From NCBI GenBank assembly GCA_958450325.1, contig OY288256.1, positions 48,874,953 to 48,938,952 of the forward strand: a stretch of 64,000 bases of DNA. Direction: 5' to 3'. Of this stretch, positions 45,260 to 57,200 are shown piece after piece; position 1 is the stretch's first letter; each line of letters starts with the position of its first letter. The notes under the pieces were generated by a model, which saw only the letters and a list, made by a program, of their open reading frames with translations, was not told the origin of the DNA and did no database searches. Position numbers and translations under genes: made by a program. The DNA comes from Agrostemma githago. Its lineage: Eukaryota; Streptophyta; Magnoliopsida; Caryophyllales; Caryophyllaceae.

Positions 45260-45491
45260 CGGTGAATAGTTAGACTTTGTTTGCTTATTTGCTTGACTTA
45301 GTTACCGTTTTTTGTTCTTCTTTTACCCATTTTGCATATTTTTTTGTTTTTGTCCTCGTTTTTATTTTGTGTTCTTCTTCTTCTTCTTTGTTTTCCCTTG
45401 CTTTTTGTGTGCGTGTGTGAGTTTATTTCTTTCTTGTCTAGTGCTCAAAAAGCACTAGACTTCTCACGTTTGCTCCTAGTCTACAGTTTAT

Positions 45492-45739
45492 GCCTAGAGA
45501 TGGTAACCATCCTCTTCTTTACATCTCAGAGCGAAACCTTCGCCAACGGACGGTTGCAAGATTGAGAGGTTCCCAACTGGGTACCAGCCAAGATTTCGAG
45601 CAAAACTCAGAGATTGATCTAAACTCCTCATCTACAGAAGCCACCGAAAAGAGTTTCCTAAACCCCTTCGGTACCCCCATATCAACTTCATCTCAAACAA
45701 CATCACCTCCTTCATCTCCCGCAAGTCCAAATACCTCCC
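45492..45739 (+). pseudogene. Truncated gag N-terminus of the Athila-like element
   Basis: The first ATG after the leader (45,492) opens a frame reading MPRDGNHPLLYISERNLRQR and on through a Ser/Thr/Pro-rich stretch to PSSPASPNTSL. It is cut after about 82 residues by the LTR of element H at 45,740. No stop or shift occurs in the visible part, so the gene was probably intact when interrupted. Athila Gag proteins begin with a short basic/disordered region before the capsid domain, which fits, but the piece is too short for a domain match. The call rests on position behind the primer site. Confidence 0.7.
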
Positions 45740-48248
45740 TGTGGACATGACGTAGGTCCACCCCGACGCGGCGAAGCGCGGGTTTGGGTAGGCGAATGAA
45801 TCTCGTGGTAAGATTGTTCCCGGGTTCGAAATTTAAGTCAAAATGGAGTCGCCACCAAATTTTGTGGTTATTCGGAACCATACGAGCCCACTCTATGTCG
45901 TTATGGGCTATACACAAAGTAAGCCCACTCCGATTTCAGAGTTTATGGGGCTCGTCCCTTTGCATTGCGATACCGATACCATCTATACCGGTAATCGTGT
46001 AAAGAATGACTCTCGTGCGCCAAGGGTTTCGGACATCCGGAAACCTAAGGTTCTGAGTAAGGGGTGAGGGTACGTGTTGGGAAGCCCACTAAGGACACCC
46101 AACCCCGCCCGCACATGGCGGCCTCTACTAAGACATCGTTCGTGTTCATGATACGCGCGCTAGTAAAATGATTAAATGATATGCAAACAACGTTTTGACT
46201 AAGCATGCGAATTTTGCGTTAACTACGTCATTTAATGCATCTAATTAGGGTCAAAGTGGTTTAGCATGCGAGGTTCATTTATAAAGCGTAAAAGCAAGTA
46301 AAATAAATGAAGCTCGAAAGGAAATAAAAAGCGTACAAGCTACACGGGCGGAAATACAACCCGGAATTCACAATACAACATAAACGAAATAACATAAAAT
46401 AAAGGTAGAACGGACCCGTATGAAAACTAGACCGCGAAATATGTAGATGGACTAACCCCGCTTAAATACGTATTACGTTACGTATTAAACGAAGGACGAA
46501 AATATGAGACTGTGGCGTATTACTAGCCTAATCTCACATCCCGTAGTCTTGTCCCGACTTATCACGTCAAAGTGGTCAAAGTCGTTCTACGTGTCGTGAT
46601 GTGTAGGTTTTGAAAAATGAGGAGGGTCATGCAATGGTCTAAAGTCGATAAAGAACGGGGCTCGAAATATGTGTCCAAGCCCTCGGGTTTGCGTGTTATA
46701 AGACCCACTCGATCGTGTCATTGACTGACTCGGTCGAGTGTGTCATTAGCGTGGCTACTGACCACTTTTTGGGGTGCTACTCGATCGAGTGGCCTATGGC
46801 ACTCGATCGAGTGCCCCCTGTACGAGAGGTAACTCGCCCCGTTTTATGACTTGAAATCGATAGTCGGCCTAACCAAGTACGAATATTACATGATTCGTAC
46901 TTAGTGCGACCTCCGGTATTATAATCGTATATGAGCGATTATAATACCGTCATCGGGATTTTATGAAAATGTTTTATGTTAGATTAGGAAATTTTGAATT
47001 GGTGACGAAATGTATCCCTCTACGTCACGACATCGGAACTAACCCTTTCGGGTTATGTGATGTCGGTTTTCGTGTCAACGGGTTTCGTACCAATTATGGA
47101 AAGGGAATTAAATCCGTTCAACTACGACGGATCACGATCTCGTCACGCCCTTGAGTACATTGGGGCGGGGCTCCTCGAAAGGGCTCCACCTCCGTCGTTG
47201 CTCGTAAAGAGATTAGACGGACCAAAAGTGATCATCGTAGTCAAACGTTTTAAAACCGATTTTGATACTAGTTTACATATACACGGTATTAATAATGTAA
47301 ACGACGATAAAATGATATAAAACAAAGATATAAAAATGCAAAAATGTTAGTGTTAGTGTTGTGATGATCATGACTACAATACAATAAAAATAAACAAAAT
47401 GACGGAATAAATAAAGATCGAAAGAAAAATTAGGACACCCTTAACATACATGCTAGTATAGGACCTCGGAAATGGACTCGTAAATAGCGGCACGGCTTGA
47501 GAGTATCGAGGACGTACGTGAGTTATGGTGTGTATGGATGTGTGTGTGTGTATGTGTCGGTTTATCGAGGGACAAGAGCTCGGTTTTTTGAGGTGTTTGA
47601 CTTAGGGTTTCTAAGGTTTGTAAGGTGGGATGTAGGGTTGGAATATGGCTGGAAAATGTAGGGCAAAAGGTGGTGAAAAGCTGATCATAAAGTTCTGAAA
47701 ATGCATGGGGGTGAAGCGGTATTTATAGACTTCACCCCTCGACCTAGGGGCACTCGATCGAGTGGCCCTAGTGCACTCGATCGAGTGCCTTCGCAAATGG
47801 GCCTAACCCGGATAAAAGGGCTCCACTCGACCGAGTGGGTCAATCCACTCGATCGAGTGGATCAGTTGGGCGAGAAAAATAAGGAAGACTTGGTCTTGTT
47901 GGTTTTGATTGTTTTTTTTTTTGTATTCAAATTTACGCGCCAACTGAACTTAGCTGATTTATGAGACGGTTTCGTCTTTGACCGGGTTTTGACCCGGTCG
48001 CCAAAAGACGGGAATTATTTTTGGTGTCGGTTTTGGCCCAAATTAGTCTCATTTTGCTCGGAACGACCCACTGGGCCTGAATTTGAGGTCTGTTTTGTGA
48101 GATTTTTACTCCGCTAAAAGTCCATGTCGGATATTATGAATTCCGAGCCCAAATCCGAGTATACTAAGTCACGTTGACGTCCGATCATCATCGGGTATTT
48201 TTCGGAGACTACCATAGATACGTGGCAGTCAAAATGCGGGTGTCTACA
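45740..48248 (-). mobile_element. 3' LTR of element H
   Basis: 2,509 bp. On the minus strand it runs from TGTAGACACCCGC (48,248) to GACATGTCCACA-type end (45,740: plus TGTGGACATGACGTAGG). TATA box TATAAATA at 47,727-47,720 (minus). Copies of CACTCGATCGAGTG and variants lie just upstream of the TATA (47,745-47,865) and again in the transcribed part (46,693-46,825). No gene is inside; small open frames are incidental. Confidence 0.92.
47720..47727 (-). promoter_or_regulatory. TATA box of the H LTR
   Basis: TATAAATA on the minus strand, about 520 bp from the LTR start, with the CACTCGATCGAGTG words 20-140 bp upstream. Confidence 0.75.
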
Positions 48249-48262
48249 GAGCCCCCACTCTG
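48249..48262 (-). promoter_or_regulatory. Polypurine tract of element H
   Basis: Minus-strand GTCAGAGTGGGGGCTC abuts the TGTAGACACC start of the 3' LTR. It primes plus-strand DNA synthesis. Confidence 0.85.
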
Positions 48263-48920
48263 ACTGAGGCTTGGACAAGGCGAAAGTCAGAGTAGCTACC
48301 AAGCCCGCTAAGACCTGGTAGACTTCCGGTCGGGTCGTTTATAGTCCAGTGGACTCGCGTGAAGGGCTCGCCAGCCATAAGCAGAGGGTCATACCTGTCC
48401 TGATGATGACAGCTTCGCGGGGAGTCAGACTTGTAGCATAAGTCCTGGGCGCGCCTATATGTGGGCCCATCCCGTACCATTTCAGAAAAAATGCCGCCTC
48501 GGGCGTTCCGCTGGAGAAGTATGTGAGCTGTACGAGCTTTCTTTCGAAGCCTTGAGTCGTACTTGAGCTGATGATGATGCTCCGTGGGGAGTAAAGCTTG
48601 CCTCTTTTGGGGAGTAGGTGAGGACTTGCTTCTGAAGTCTGGGGTGTACCTGTATGCTGACACATAACAACTTGTATGTAACACATAGGTAAAGTGTTTG
48701 ACTCTCGCTAGGGAGAAAAGGAATAAAATATTTTGAAAGGATTAAATTTTGAAAAGAATTTTTATATTGCGAAGAAATTTTATCACAGAAAATTTTTGGA
48801 GACTCTTAGGAAAGCTCGGGACAGCTTGATTCCTATTCAGGGTTCAAGTTTGAAATCAGGCCTGCGCGCGCATAGAGCTGGCTGAGGAGGCAGGGTAGTT
48901 AGGTTTTCTGTTAGGTTTCC
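48263..48920. other. Spacer between the polypurine tract and the antisense PMD1 promoter
   Basis: No gene is recognised. It includes repeated GGGGAGTC/GGGGAGTA and TCTTTTGGGGAG phrases around 48,415-48,615 but no ordered array. It serves as 3' UTR of the sense transcript and upstream region of the antisense gene. Confidence 0.5.
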
Positions 48921-48924
48921 TTAT

Positions 48925-48932
48925 TATAAATA
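48925..48932 (+). promoter_or_regulatory. TATA box of the antisense PMD1 gene of element H
   Basis: TATAAATA in TTATTATAAATATGAG, about 100 bp upstream of the ATG at 49,029. The intervening leader is C/T-rich (CTCAACTCAAATTCTTCTTT), typical of plant 5' UTRs. It supports independent antisense transcription. Confidence 0.65.
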
Positions 48933-49028
48933 TGAGAATCCCTGCTTCAGTTTTCTGCATCTCAACTCAAATTCTTCTTTTCCTTCTCAAAATCTTTTAG
49001 ACTTTTAAGAAAGTTAGAAATTTCCGCT

Positions 49029-49681
49029 ATGGGTATTGACCATTTGACGGCTATGCTTCTCGCCTGGTCCCAATACTTTCGGGACGAGGAGAAGGTCCGT
49101 CTTACTCAGATGGGGATAGTCAATTTATTCCCTTTTCAGCGTCTGATAGTTGACTCGCATTTTCTGGATGCCTGTCTGTCGTTTTCGGACACCACCCATC
49201 ACGTGTTTGCATTCCCGAGGGGCGAGATGTGTCCGTTTCCCGAGGAGATTGCGGCCATAGGCGGCTGGGGTCTTGCTGTTCAGCCCGCCATCCCCCCGTT
49301 CTACCCGGATCCGAGGAGGCGTTTGAGGGAATTTCTGGGTTTGTCTCATGCTGAGACAAACCGAATGGTGCAGGGAGATACCGTTTCCCTATTCGATTTG
49401 GCCGATAAGTTCATGAACCCGCGGGATGTGAGGGCCACCCCTGCTCATAGGCGTAGGGCATTCGCCTTTTGCATGCTGCATTGCTATGTCTTCGAGGGGC
49501 TGATGGAGCTTGACTCATGTAGGGGTCAAATCAGGCTAATCGGAGTGGTTGACCAGATGGAGACTGGTCATAGCCCTGCTTGGCTAGCCACTGGGGAGAT
49601 TATTACGGGTCTGGATGCCAGACGGCTTGACCCAACTCGACCGCTGACGGGGAGTACCCGTTTTCTGCAAGTATGCAACTC

Positions 49682-49718
<37 letters not shown>

Positions 49719-50820
49719 CGTTCACGTTTCGCGCGAATTTTCTGATTCTCGTAAGTCACTCGATCGAGTGGACCTCTCACTCGATCGAGTGACACTCGTA
49801 CTGGGCTACTGCCTGTTTTTGACAGGCTTACTCGATCGAGTCAGCTGCTGTACTCGATCGAGTGGGCTGTAGCGGACCACTCAATGGCTTACGAAGCTTG
49901 TGTATGCTTTTCAGATATGGTTGTCGGAACGGCTGTCAATCATAGAGACCCCTCCAAGCATTCCCAATTACCGGAGCAGTCAGATTAGCTCCCGAAGGCG
50001 GAAGATAAGCTCGAGTCATCGGATTGATCGAGCTTACTGGGACGAGGAGTTGGTGTTTCACGGGGGTCCCTTGATCAGGTGGACCGTCGCTTGGTGGTTT
50101 CTCTCGAAGTTGACCGGGTTGGCTAAGAGAGACCAAGCTCGATATCTGACGATCCTGTCCTTAGACTGGACAGTTCACATTTATCCGGACCGTCTCCTAA
50201 GGCAGTTCTGTTCGTCTCAGCGCATCCCTGAGACGGAAGCCATTATCAGCGTCCCGCTCCAATTGACGGACGCTATGTGCGACACCTGGTTGCAACGATA
50301 GTTCACTCGTCCCACATGGACGGTACCTACCCCTTGCCAATCCGCTTGGGTGTCACGGGCGTATCAGAAGTGGACTTCTGAAGAGTCCGAGGAAGCTCGA
50401 AAGGCCCTGAAGCTTGAGGAGGCCTTTGAATTGGTTCATCGCGAGTCGGCGAAGGATAACAGAGATTTCTTCACCGGGGAATACATTCCTGAGGCCACAG
50501 TCCGGGAAGAATCGGGTCATAAGTCACAAACTAAGACTCGATCTAAGGAAGTCGGTTCTAGTAGCACTCGAGGGCAGACCGACTTGGAACGACGACTTGG
50601 GCCGAGGTTGGCGGTCCGGGACCGACTTGGTCCGCGTGACCGGCTCCCTGAGCCCGTGAGGGCTCGACTTGGGCCCATTGATATGACAGGGGAGTCGGGC
50701 TCAAACACTCGAGCCCGAGCTAGAGAAGTTCCCGTGGTGATTCGGGAGCGCTCCCTTCCGCGTCGTCGCCAGTGGACGACTAAGGAGGCTAAGGACAAGG
50801 GGAAGGGCAAGATGCCCTGA
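49029..50820 (+). CDS. Antisense plant-mobile-domain protein PMD1 of element H (one intron, one in-frame stop)
   Basis: Exon 1 is 49,029-49,670 (214 codons, MGIDHLTAMLLAWSQYF...). Exon 2 is 49,915-50,820 (302 codons), joined in phase 0 from donor GTATGC to acceptor TTTTCAG. Residues 57-80 (HHVFAFPRGEMCPFPEEIAA) carry the PMD signature. Exon 2 begins IWLSERLSIIETPPSIPNYR and contains LIRWTVAWWFLSKLTGLAKR and VHIYPDRLLRQF, both conserved in copies B and C. The C-terminal ~150 residues are highly charged and Arg-rich (RRLGPRLAVRDRLGPRDR), perhaps nucleic-acid binding. A TAG at 50,299-50,301 interrupts codon 343; the same frame continues cleanly to 50,820. The intron holds a 36-base T run and CACTCGATCGAGTG words. 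PMD proteins act in the nucleus in the plant genes studied; function in transposons is unproven. Confidence 0.82.
49671..49914 (+). other. Intron of PMD1 (element H) with poly(T) and LTR-type words
   Basis: GT at 49,671 and AG at 49,914. It contains an unbroken T run (about 49,683-49,718) and four copies of CTCGATCGAG within 49,757-49,865, the same word as in the H LTR. An intron at the equivalent position is indicated in copies B and C by the CAGGTATG-type donor. Confidence 0.75.
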
Positions 50821-51218
50821 ATGCCGAGTCCTTTAGCTTTATTATTATTTAAGTATTATTATTTTTTTTTTTTGTGTGCCCTTTTTTTTGTATTTATTTT
50901 TTGAATTCCTGCATTTTTGTAATTTCCGAGTTTGTCGGGATTTTTTTTTTGAATTAATAAAAGAAGTTTATTATAAAACCGCTCCTGTCTTTTCTTGATT
51001 GCATTGGTTGTACCCTTTTGAGGGGTTGCCTACGTATCCGCGATTAGCAGAATCAAACCAAACGTAGTTCAGGCATAGGAAATTTGCAATCTCGAATTAC
51101 ACCAAGACTATTGGTTCAAGATGTTTTTGACAGTAGAATAAATAATTCTAGCTAATTGACTTGCTTTTTGTAAAAAAAACTGATTTTGATAAAATTTGCT
51201 AATGACATTGAGAAATGG
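50821..51218. other. Convergent 3' UTRs of PMD1 and gag-pol
   Basis: T-rich sequence with AATTAATAAAAGAAG at about 50,953 provides a likely polyadenylation signal for the plus-strand gene. The minus-strand pol stops at 51,219. No gene lies between. Confidence 0.55.
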
Positions 51219-54200
51219 CTAGGGGTAGTAACGCTTCAACTGGTCCAGGTTGGTTGGATTGACAAACTCGTTCCCGTCCAGGTCTGTCAGCATTACTGCT
51301 CCTCCCGATAAGATTTTCTTCACCAGATATGGCCCAGCCCAATTGGGTTTGAATTTTTCCCTCGGGTCAACTGGTAGTAGAGCTCGAATAGACTTAAGGA
51401 CTAGATCGCCCTCCTTAATGTTCCTGGGCCTTACCCTTTTGTTGAAGGCCCGTTGGATCCTCTTCTGGTAGATTTGGATATTATTGAGGGCACGAGACCG
51501 TCGTTCGTCTAGTAGAACCAACGAGTCATATCGTGCTCGAACCCAGTCAGCTTCGGGTACTTGACTTTCTAGCAGAATTCTGAGGGATGGTACCTCCAGC
51601 TCGACTGGTTGGACTGCCTCCATCCCATAGGTTAGGTAATATGGTGTCGCCCCGGTTGCGGTGCGAATTGACGTTCGATATCCCCATAGGGCAAAAGGTA
51701 TTTTGTCGGGCCAGTCCCGGTAATTGTCAGCCATCTTTTTGAGTATGGTGACAATTGTTTTGTTAGCCGCCTCTACTGCTCCATTTGTTTGGGGGCGGTA
51801 AGGCGAGGAAGTATGCCTTTGAATTTTATATTTAGTCAGCAGGGCCGCAGTCTCGGCTTGAAAATGAGTCTCGTGATCACTGATAAATTCAGAGGGAATC
51901 CCATATCGACATATTATCTTGTTTTGGATAAACCTGGCGACATGCTTGGCAGTGAGAATGCGATATCATTCAGCTTCGACCCATTTGGTGAAATAGTCGA
52001 TAGCTACCAAAATAAAGCAGTGCCCACCGGTACCCGAGGGATTTATTTTCCCAATTATGTCGATACCCCACGTTGAGAATGGCCAGGGTGACGTCATGGT
52101 ATACAACAATGACGACGGCATATGTTGCACATTGCCAAAGATTTGACAGTTATGACAATGTTTGACATACGACCGACAATCGGCTTCCATGGTAATCCAA
52201 TAATAACTGAGCCTCATGATTTTCCGGACCAGCATGTGGGCATTCATGTGTGGGCCGTTTTCACCGTCATGTACTTCGGTCATAACCTTTTCAGCCTTAT
52301 ACTTGTCAACACAAAGGAGAAGAGCCCCCTGTGCCGTCTTTTTATACAGTTGCCCGTCGTCGGTACGGATGAACTGGGTGGCTAGCCTTCGTAAGGCTTT
52401 CTTGGCTCGGCCTTCCGTCCCGGGAGTATATTCTCCGTTTGTCAGGTATGTTAACACAGCCTGATACCATGGTTCGGGATCAGTTATCTCAATGTCTTCG
52501 ATATCGCAAATGTACACCGGCTCGGAGCGTCTTTCGACGCAAATTGGCATACTGGTCACGTGGTCGGGGATGTTTAGCAAAGACGCCAATTTTGAGAGTG
52601 CATCTGCAAACTGATTTTCTTCCCGAGGCAGATATATATACTCTACCTTTTGGAATTGTTTCTCGAGATCCCTTACTCGTGCCTGGTAGGCCACGAGATT
52701 AGCATTTCGAGTCTTCCATTTTTGAAGTGCTTGGTTAATGACCAAGGATGAGTCACCATGTACCCGGAGATTTGTAATCCCCAGATTGGCGGCGGCTTGT
52801 AGCCCGTAAATGCATGCTTCGTACTCTGCTGCATTATTGGTAACATCAAAGTCCAGTTTGATGGAGACGGGAGTATGCTCCCCTTTTGGTGAAATTAGGA
52901 GGATCCCGACTCCGAACCCTCGAAAATTGGATGCTCCATCGAAGTATAAATCCCAAGTTTCAGTATCCGTATGGAAAATATCTTCGTCTGGGAAGGACCA
53001 AGTGTCGGTGTGTCCTTCCTCGGTTACCGGGCTATCGGCGAGAAATTCAGCTACTACTCGACCTTTAATAGCCTTTAATGGTACAAACTTCAGGTCGAAC
53101 TCTGCCAGCATTAGAGTCCATCTAGAGATTCGACCGTTGAGAATGGGCTTTTCGAAGATGTATTTGATGGGATCCATCTTGGATAGCACATGGACCTCGT
53201 AACTGAGCATATAATGTCGGAGTTTCTTAGTGGCCCAAACTAGAGCCAAACATGTCTTTTCGAGCATGGTATATTTGCACTCATACTCTAAAAACTTCTT
53301 GCTGATGTAGTAAATGGCTCTTTCTTCGGAGTCAACTGTCTGAGCCAGCATAGCCCCCATGGCTGTCTCGGTCGTCGTTAGGTATAACGACAGAGGCAAA
53401 CTGGGTTGAGGGGGCATTAAGACCGGCGGAGCAGACAGAATTTCCTTGATCTTGTCGAAAGCAGTTTGGCACTTGTCATCCCATAGTACCCGTTCTCCTA
53501 CTTTCAGTTTCTTGAAAATTGGTTCGCACACCATGGTTAGTTTGGAAATGAACCGACTGATGTACTGGACTTTCCCGAGGAATCCCCTTATTTCTTTTTC
53601 GGTTTTAGGAGGTTGCATCTCGGTAATGGCTTTGATTTTAGCTGGATCGACTTCGATACCTCGTTGGCTAAAGATATGACCCAGTAATTTGCCTGATGTT
53701 ACCCCGAAACTGCATTTTTGAGGGTTTAGCCTCATGTTGTATCTGCGTAATCGGGCGAAGAATTTTCTTAGGGCGGTGATGTGACCGTCCCGTTCTTTGG
53801 ATTTGGCGATCATGTCGTCTACATAAACTTCTACCTCTTTATGCATCATGTCGTGTAGTAAAGTGGTAGCAGTCCTTTGGTATGTGGCCCCAGCATTAAT
53901 GAGACCGAAAGGCATGACGGTATAGCAGTAAGTACCCCAAGGTGTGGTGAAGGTAGTCTTACTCATGTCTTCTTCTGCCATCTTGATTTGATTATACCCG
54001 GCATACCCATCCATGAATGATAGAAGGGCATGATCGGCCGTGTTATCCACCAGTATGTCGATGTGTGGTAACGGAAAATCATCTTTCGGGCTCGCCTTGT
54101 TAAGATCCCGAAAATCTACACATACCCGCACCTTACCGTACTTTTTAGGAACCGGTACGATGTTTGCCACCCAGTCCGGATACTCGGACACTTGTATGAA

Positions 54201-57200
54201 GCCGGCTTTGAATTGTTTGTCGACTTCCTCTTTTACTTTGAGAGACCACTCGGGCCTCATCCGACGAAGCTTTTGTTTGACCGGTTTGCACCCGTCTTTG
54301 ATTGGTATGTGGTGCTCGGCTATTTCCCGGTCTATCCCCGGCATGTCCTTGTAGGACCACGCGAAGACATCCTTGAACTCTTGGAGGAGGCTTATGAACT
54401 GTTGTTTCTCCTCGGGATCTAAGGATAACCCTATCTTAAGTGTCTGAGGCTCTAAGGTTGTTCCCACATTTATGGACTCGGTTTCTTCGATCACCGGGGT
54501 TCGGGACTCCCTTTGCTCTAGTTTCTCGATCAGATGCGGAGGTAAGGGTACCTGTTCGTCTGGTTTCTCAATGTCATAGCATAAAATATTTTTAAAAGCA
54601 GAATTTGAACGAGACAAGTCGTAAGCAGAACGGTTGTTATTATTAATTGAAAATTTGGAGAACAGCTCAAAGAGAGCAGCCATCTGATCATTGGTCAGTG
54701 GCGGGATAGGCAGGGCACTCGGGACAGACCCCGAAGTGCCAGCAGCAGGAATGATAAAAGGGAGAGGGGTTACAGGAATGACTCTAGCACCGACTTCCCT
54801 AGACTCGACCTCAGACTCTGACTCAGACTCCGACTCAGACTCGGACTCAGACTCAGGCATGTCTCCCTCTCCGGTGACCAGCTTGTAAATTCTTCCCTGA
54901 CTGTCAGTCCACTTAACAGTCTTCCTCCAGGCCCTGTTTCCCGTCTCGGAACCAACATCCGAGATCAGCTTGGTCGGGTCAAACCTGTTGCTGCGGAGGA
55001 TCAGGTTGACCAGGTCTTCCTTTGGAGTTGGGGCTACGGTGTCTTCCCCAAATAGTAGCCCTAGAGCGGGCTCAGCATCTTCAGCTCCGTTAGATTGGAT
55101 GAGGGCGAACACGTCATCCGGGATGTAGTTGCAGTCCCGGGCCAAGTGGGTCCCGAGCTGCATAGCATTGGGTTGGTATAGACCAACTTGGACAGCCCCA
55201 AACACCGGTGTGACAAAGTAGTCAGCCAACCGTGGGCTATAAGGGCTCAAGTTGATACCCTTAAGGATGTTGCAGGCCTTTTTGATCCCTGCTCGGACAA
55301 CATTGTCGGGGGTGATGGCATAACCGAGACCAAAGTGAGATTCTTCGTCTTTGAGAACCTCGATGATCTTCCCAGTTGGAAGATCGGGGCGAGAAGTAGC
55401 CCCCGGAAAGTATCCTAGGCTTTGGAGCATCATGTCGATACTCGTAGTGAAGTAAGGCCTAAAGAGGTATTCTTCCTCGATCATCCCCACAAAATCGAAC
55501 CCCAAGAGGTCCGTGCGACCCGTGGCGTTATAGCTAGCCACAGTCATTGGTGTTGCCTCTAAAGTGATGACATCGTTAAGCAGAGGCATCTTGATCTTTC
55601 GGTGGAGGGTGGAGGACACCGCCTTAACCGCGTGGATCCAAGGCCTACCCAGGAGCAAGTTGAACGATGAGGTGACATCGATCACCTGAAACTCGAGCTC
55701 CTTCTCTATCGGGCCAGTGATGATGGTTAGTTTTACGGCCCCAGCTACCGACTTTGGGCTCCAATCAAAGGCTTGGATGGTCTGAGCGGTCGGGATATAG
55801 TCAGCCTCGGTAATGCCGAGAGCTTTTGCGGTCCTTAAGGGAAGGACGTTCACAACGGACCCGTCATCAACAAGGGTCATAGGGAGGTATTTTCCTCGGC
55901 AGACCACCGTAATGTAGAGGGCCAGATTATGGGTGGCCCCAAATGGTGGTAGGTCGGCTTCGGAGAAAGTGATTACCGGTCTTTCTTCCTTAGCCTTGCC
56001 TTTTAGGTGGGGCAAGACCGTGGCTACCATTTCAGCAGGGGTAACCAAAGAGTCAACCTTGATTTGATCGAGAGCCTTTGTGAGTGCTTCCCGATGTTCT
56101 TGAGAGCTAACCAGGAGTTGCCATATAGTGAGGTCAACTCGGGTCTTCTTCAATTGTTTCACAAGAGCCGTTTCAGCAGTTGGCTCTTCAGGGGCGACTT
56201 CCGTAATGACGGTTGTCGGGATAGGGGTGTCCCTAGAGCTAGTGGCTTGATAGGGACGACCAAGGTGGTTACTGGTTAAGACTCGAGATTTAGTCTTTCC
56301 AATCTCCTCGGCGGTAATGGGGACAGCTTCCCCTTTGGCGAGGTAGACGTCTTCCTCGTCGTCGAACCAGATCCCGTTCACTTGCGGGATAAATGGGGAG
56401 ATAAGGTGGGAGCAATCAATCACCTCCCCGGTAAAGATGGCGTGGGAGCTGAAAGGATTCTCCTTGTTACTGGGCTTATCTCCAGGTAGCGGGATTTTAC
56501 CGCTTTCAATCAGGTCCTGAATCAAGTGCTTCAGCTTCCAGCACTTCTCGGTATCATGCCCATTGCCCCGGTGGTATTGGCAATAGGCTTGGGCATTGTA
56601 GTTCTTGGAGCGTCGCTCAACCGGAACTTCAGGAGTTGGGCCTATCGGTTGGATTAGGCCTTTTGAGGACAGCCTTTGTAAGGCATAAGTATAGGTCGTA
56701 CCTATATCGGTGAAAACCCGAGGTGGGGTGTTCCTCTTGGACGGGGTATCTAGTAGATTCACCGCGTCGAAAATACTGCGGGTTGTAGCTTGAGGCTTGG
56801 TTGTGGAGGAAGAAGCCCCTTGGTAACCCTTAGCAGCAGCCTTAGTGAGGCCTTCCAGTCTCAGATCATCTTCAATCCTCATACCCATTTCAGTAAGGGT
56901 GGTGAAATTGGGTATGACGGCATATCGGAGGTGAACCCGGTAGGATGGGAGGAGGTTCTTAACAAAGGCCTCCACTAAAGTCTTCTCACTGGGCTTGTCG
57001 ACCAGTTTCACACTCTCAGCCCTCCAGCTTTGAAGGTATTTGGTAAAACCTTCTTTTGGCTCTTGGGCCATAACCTCCAGAGATCTCATTGTAGTTTGGA
57101 TCTCGGTGTTGTCAGCATAGTTCCGAGCGAACTCGGTGGCCACATCATCCCATGTAGGGTATTTCTTCGGGTTTAGCCTGTAGTACCAGGCCCGAGGGTG

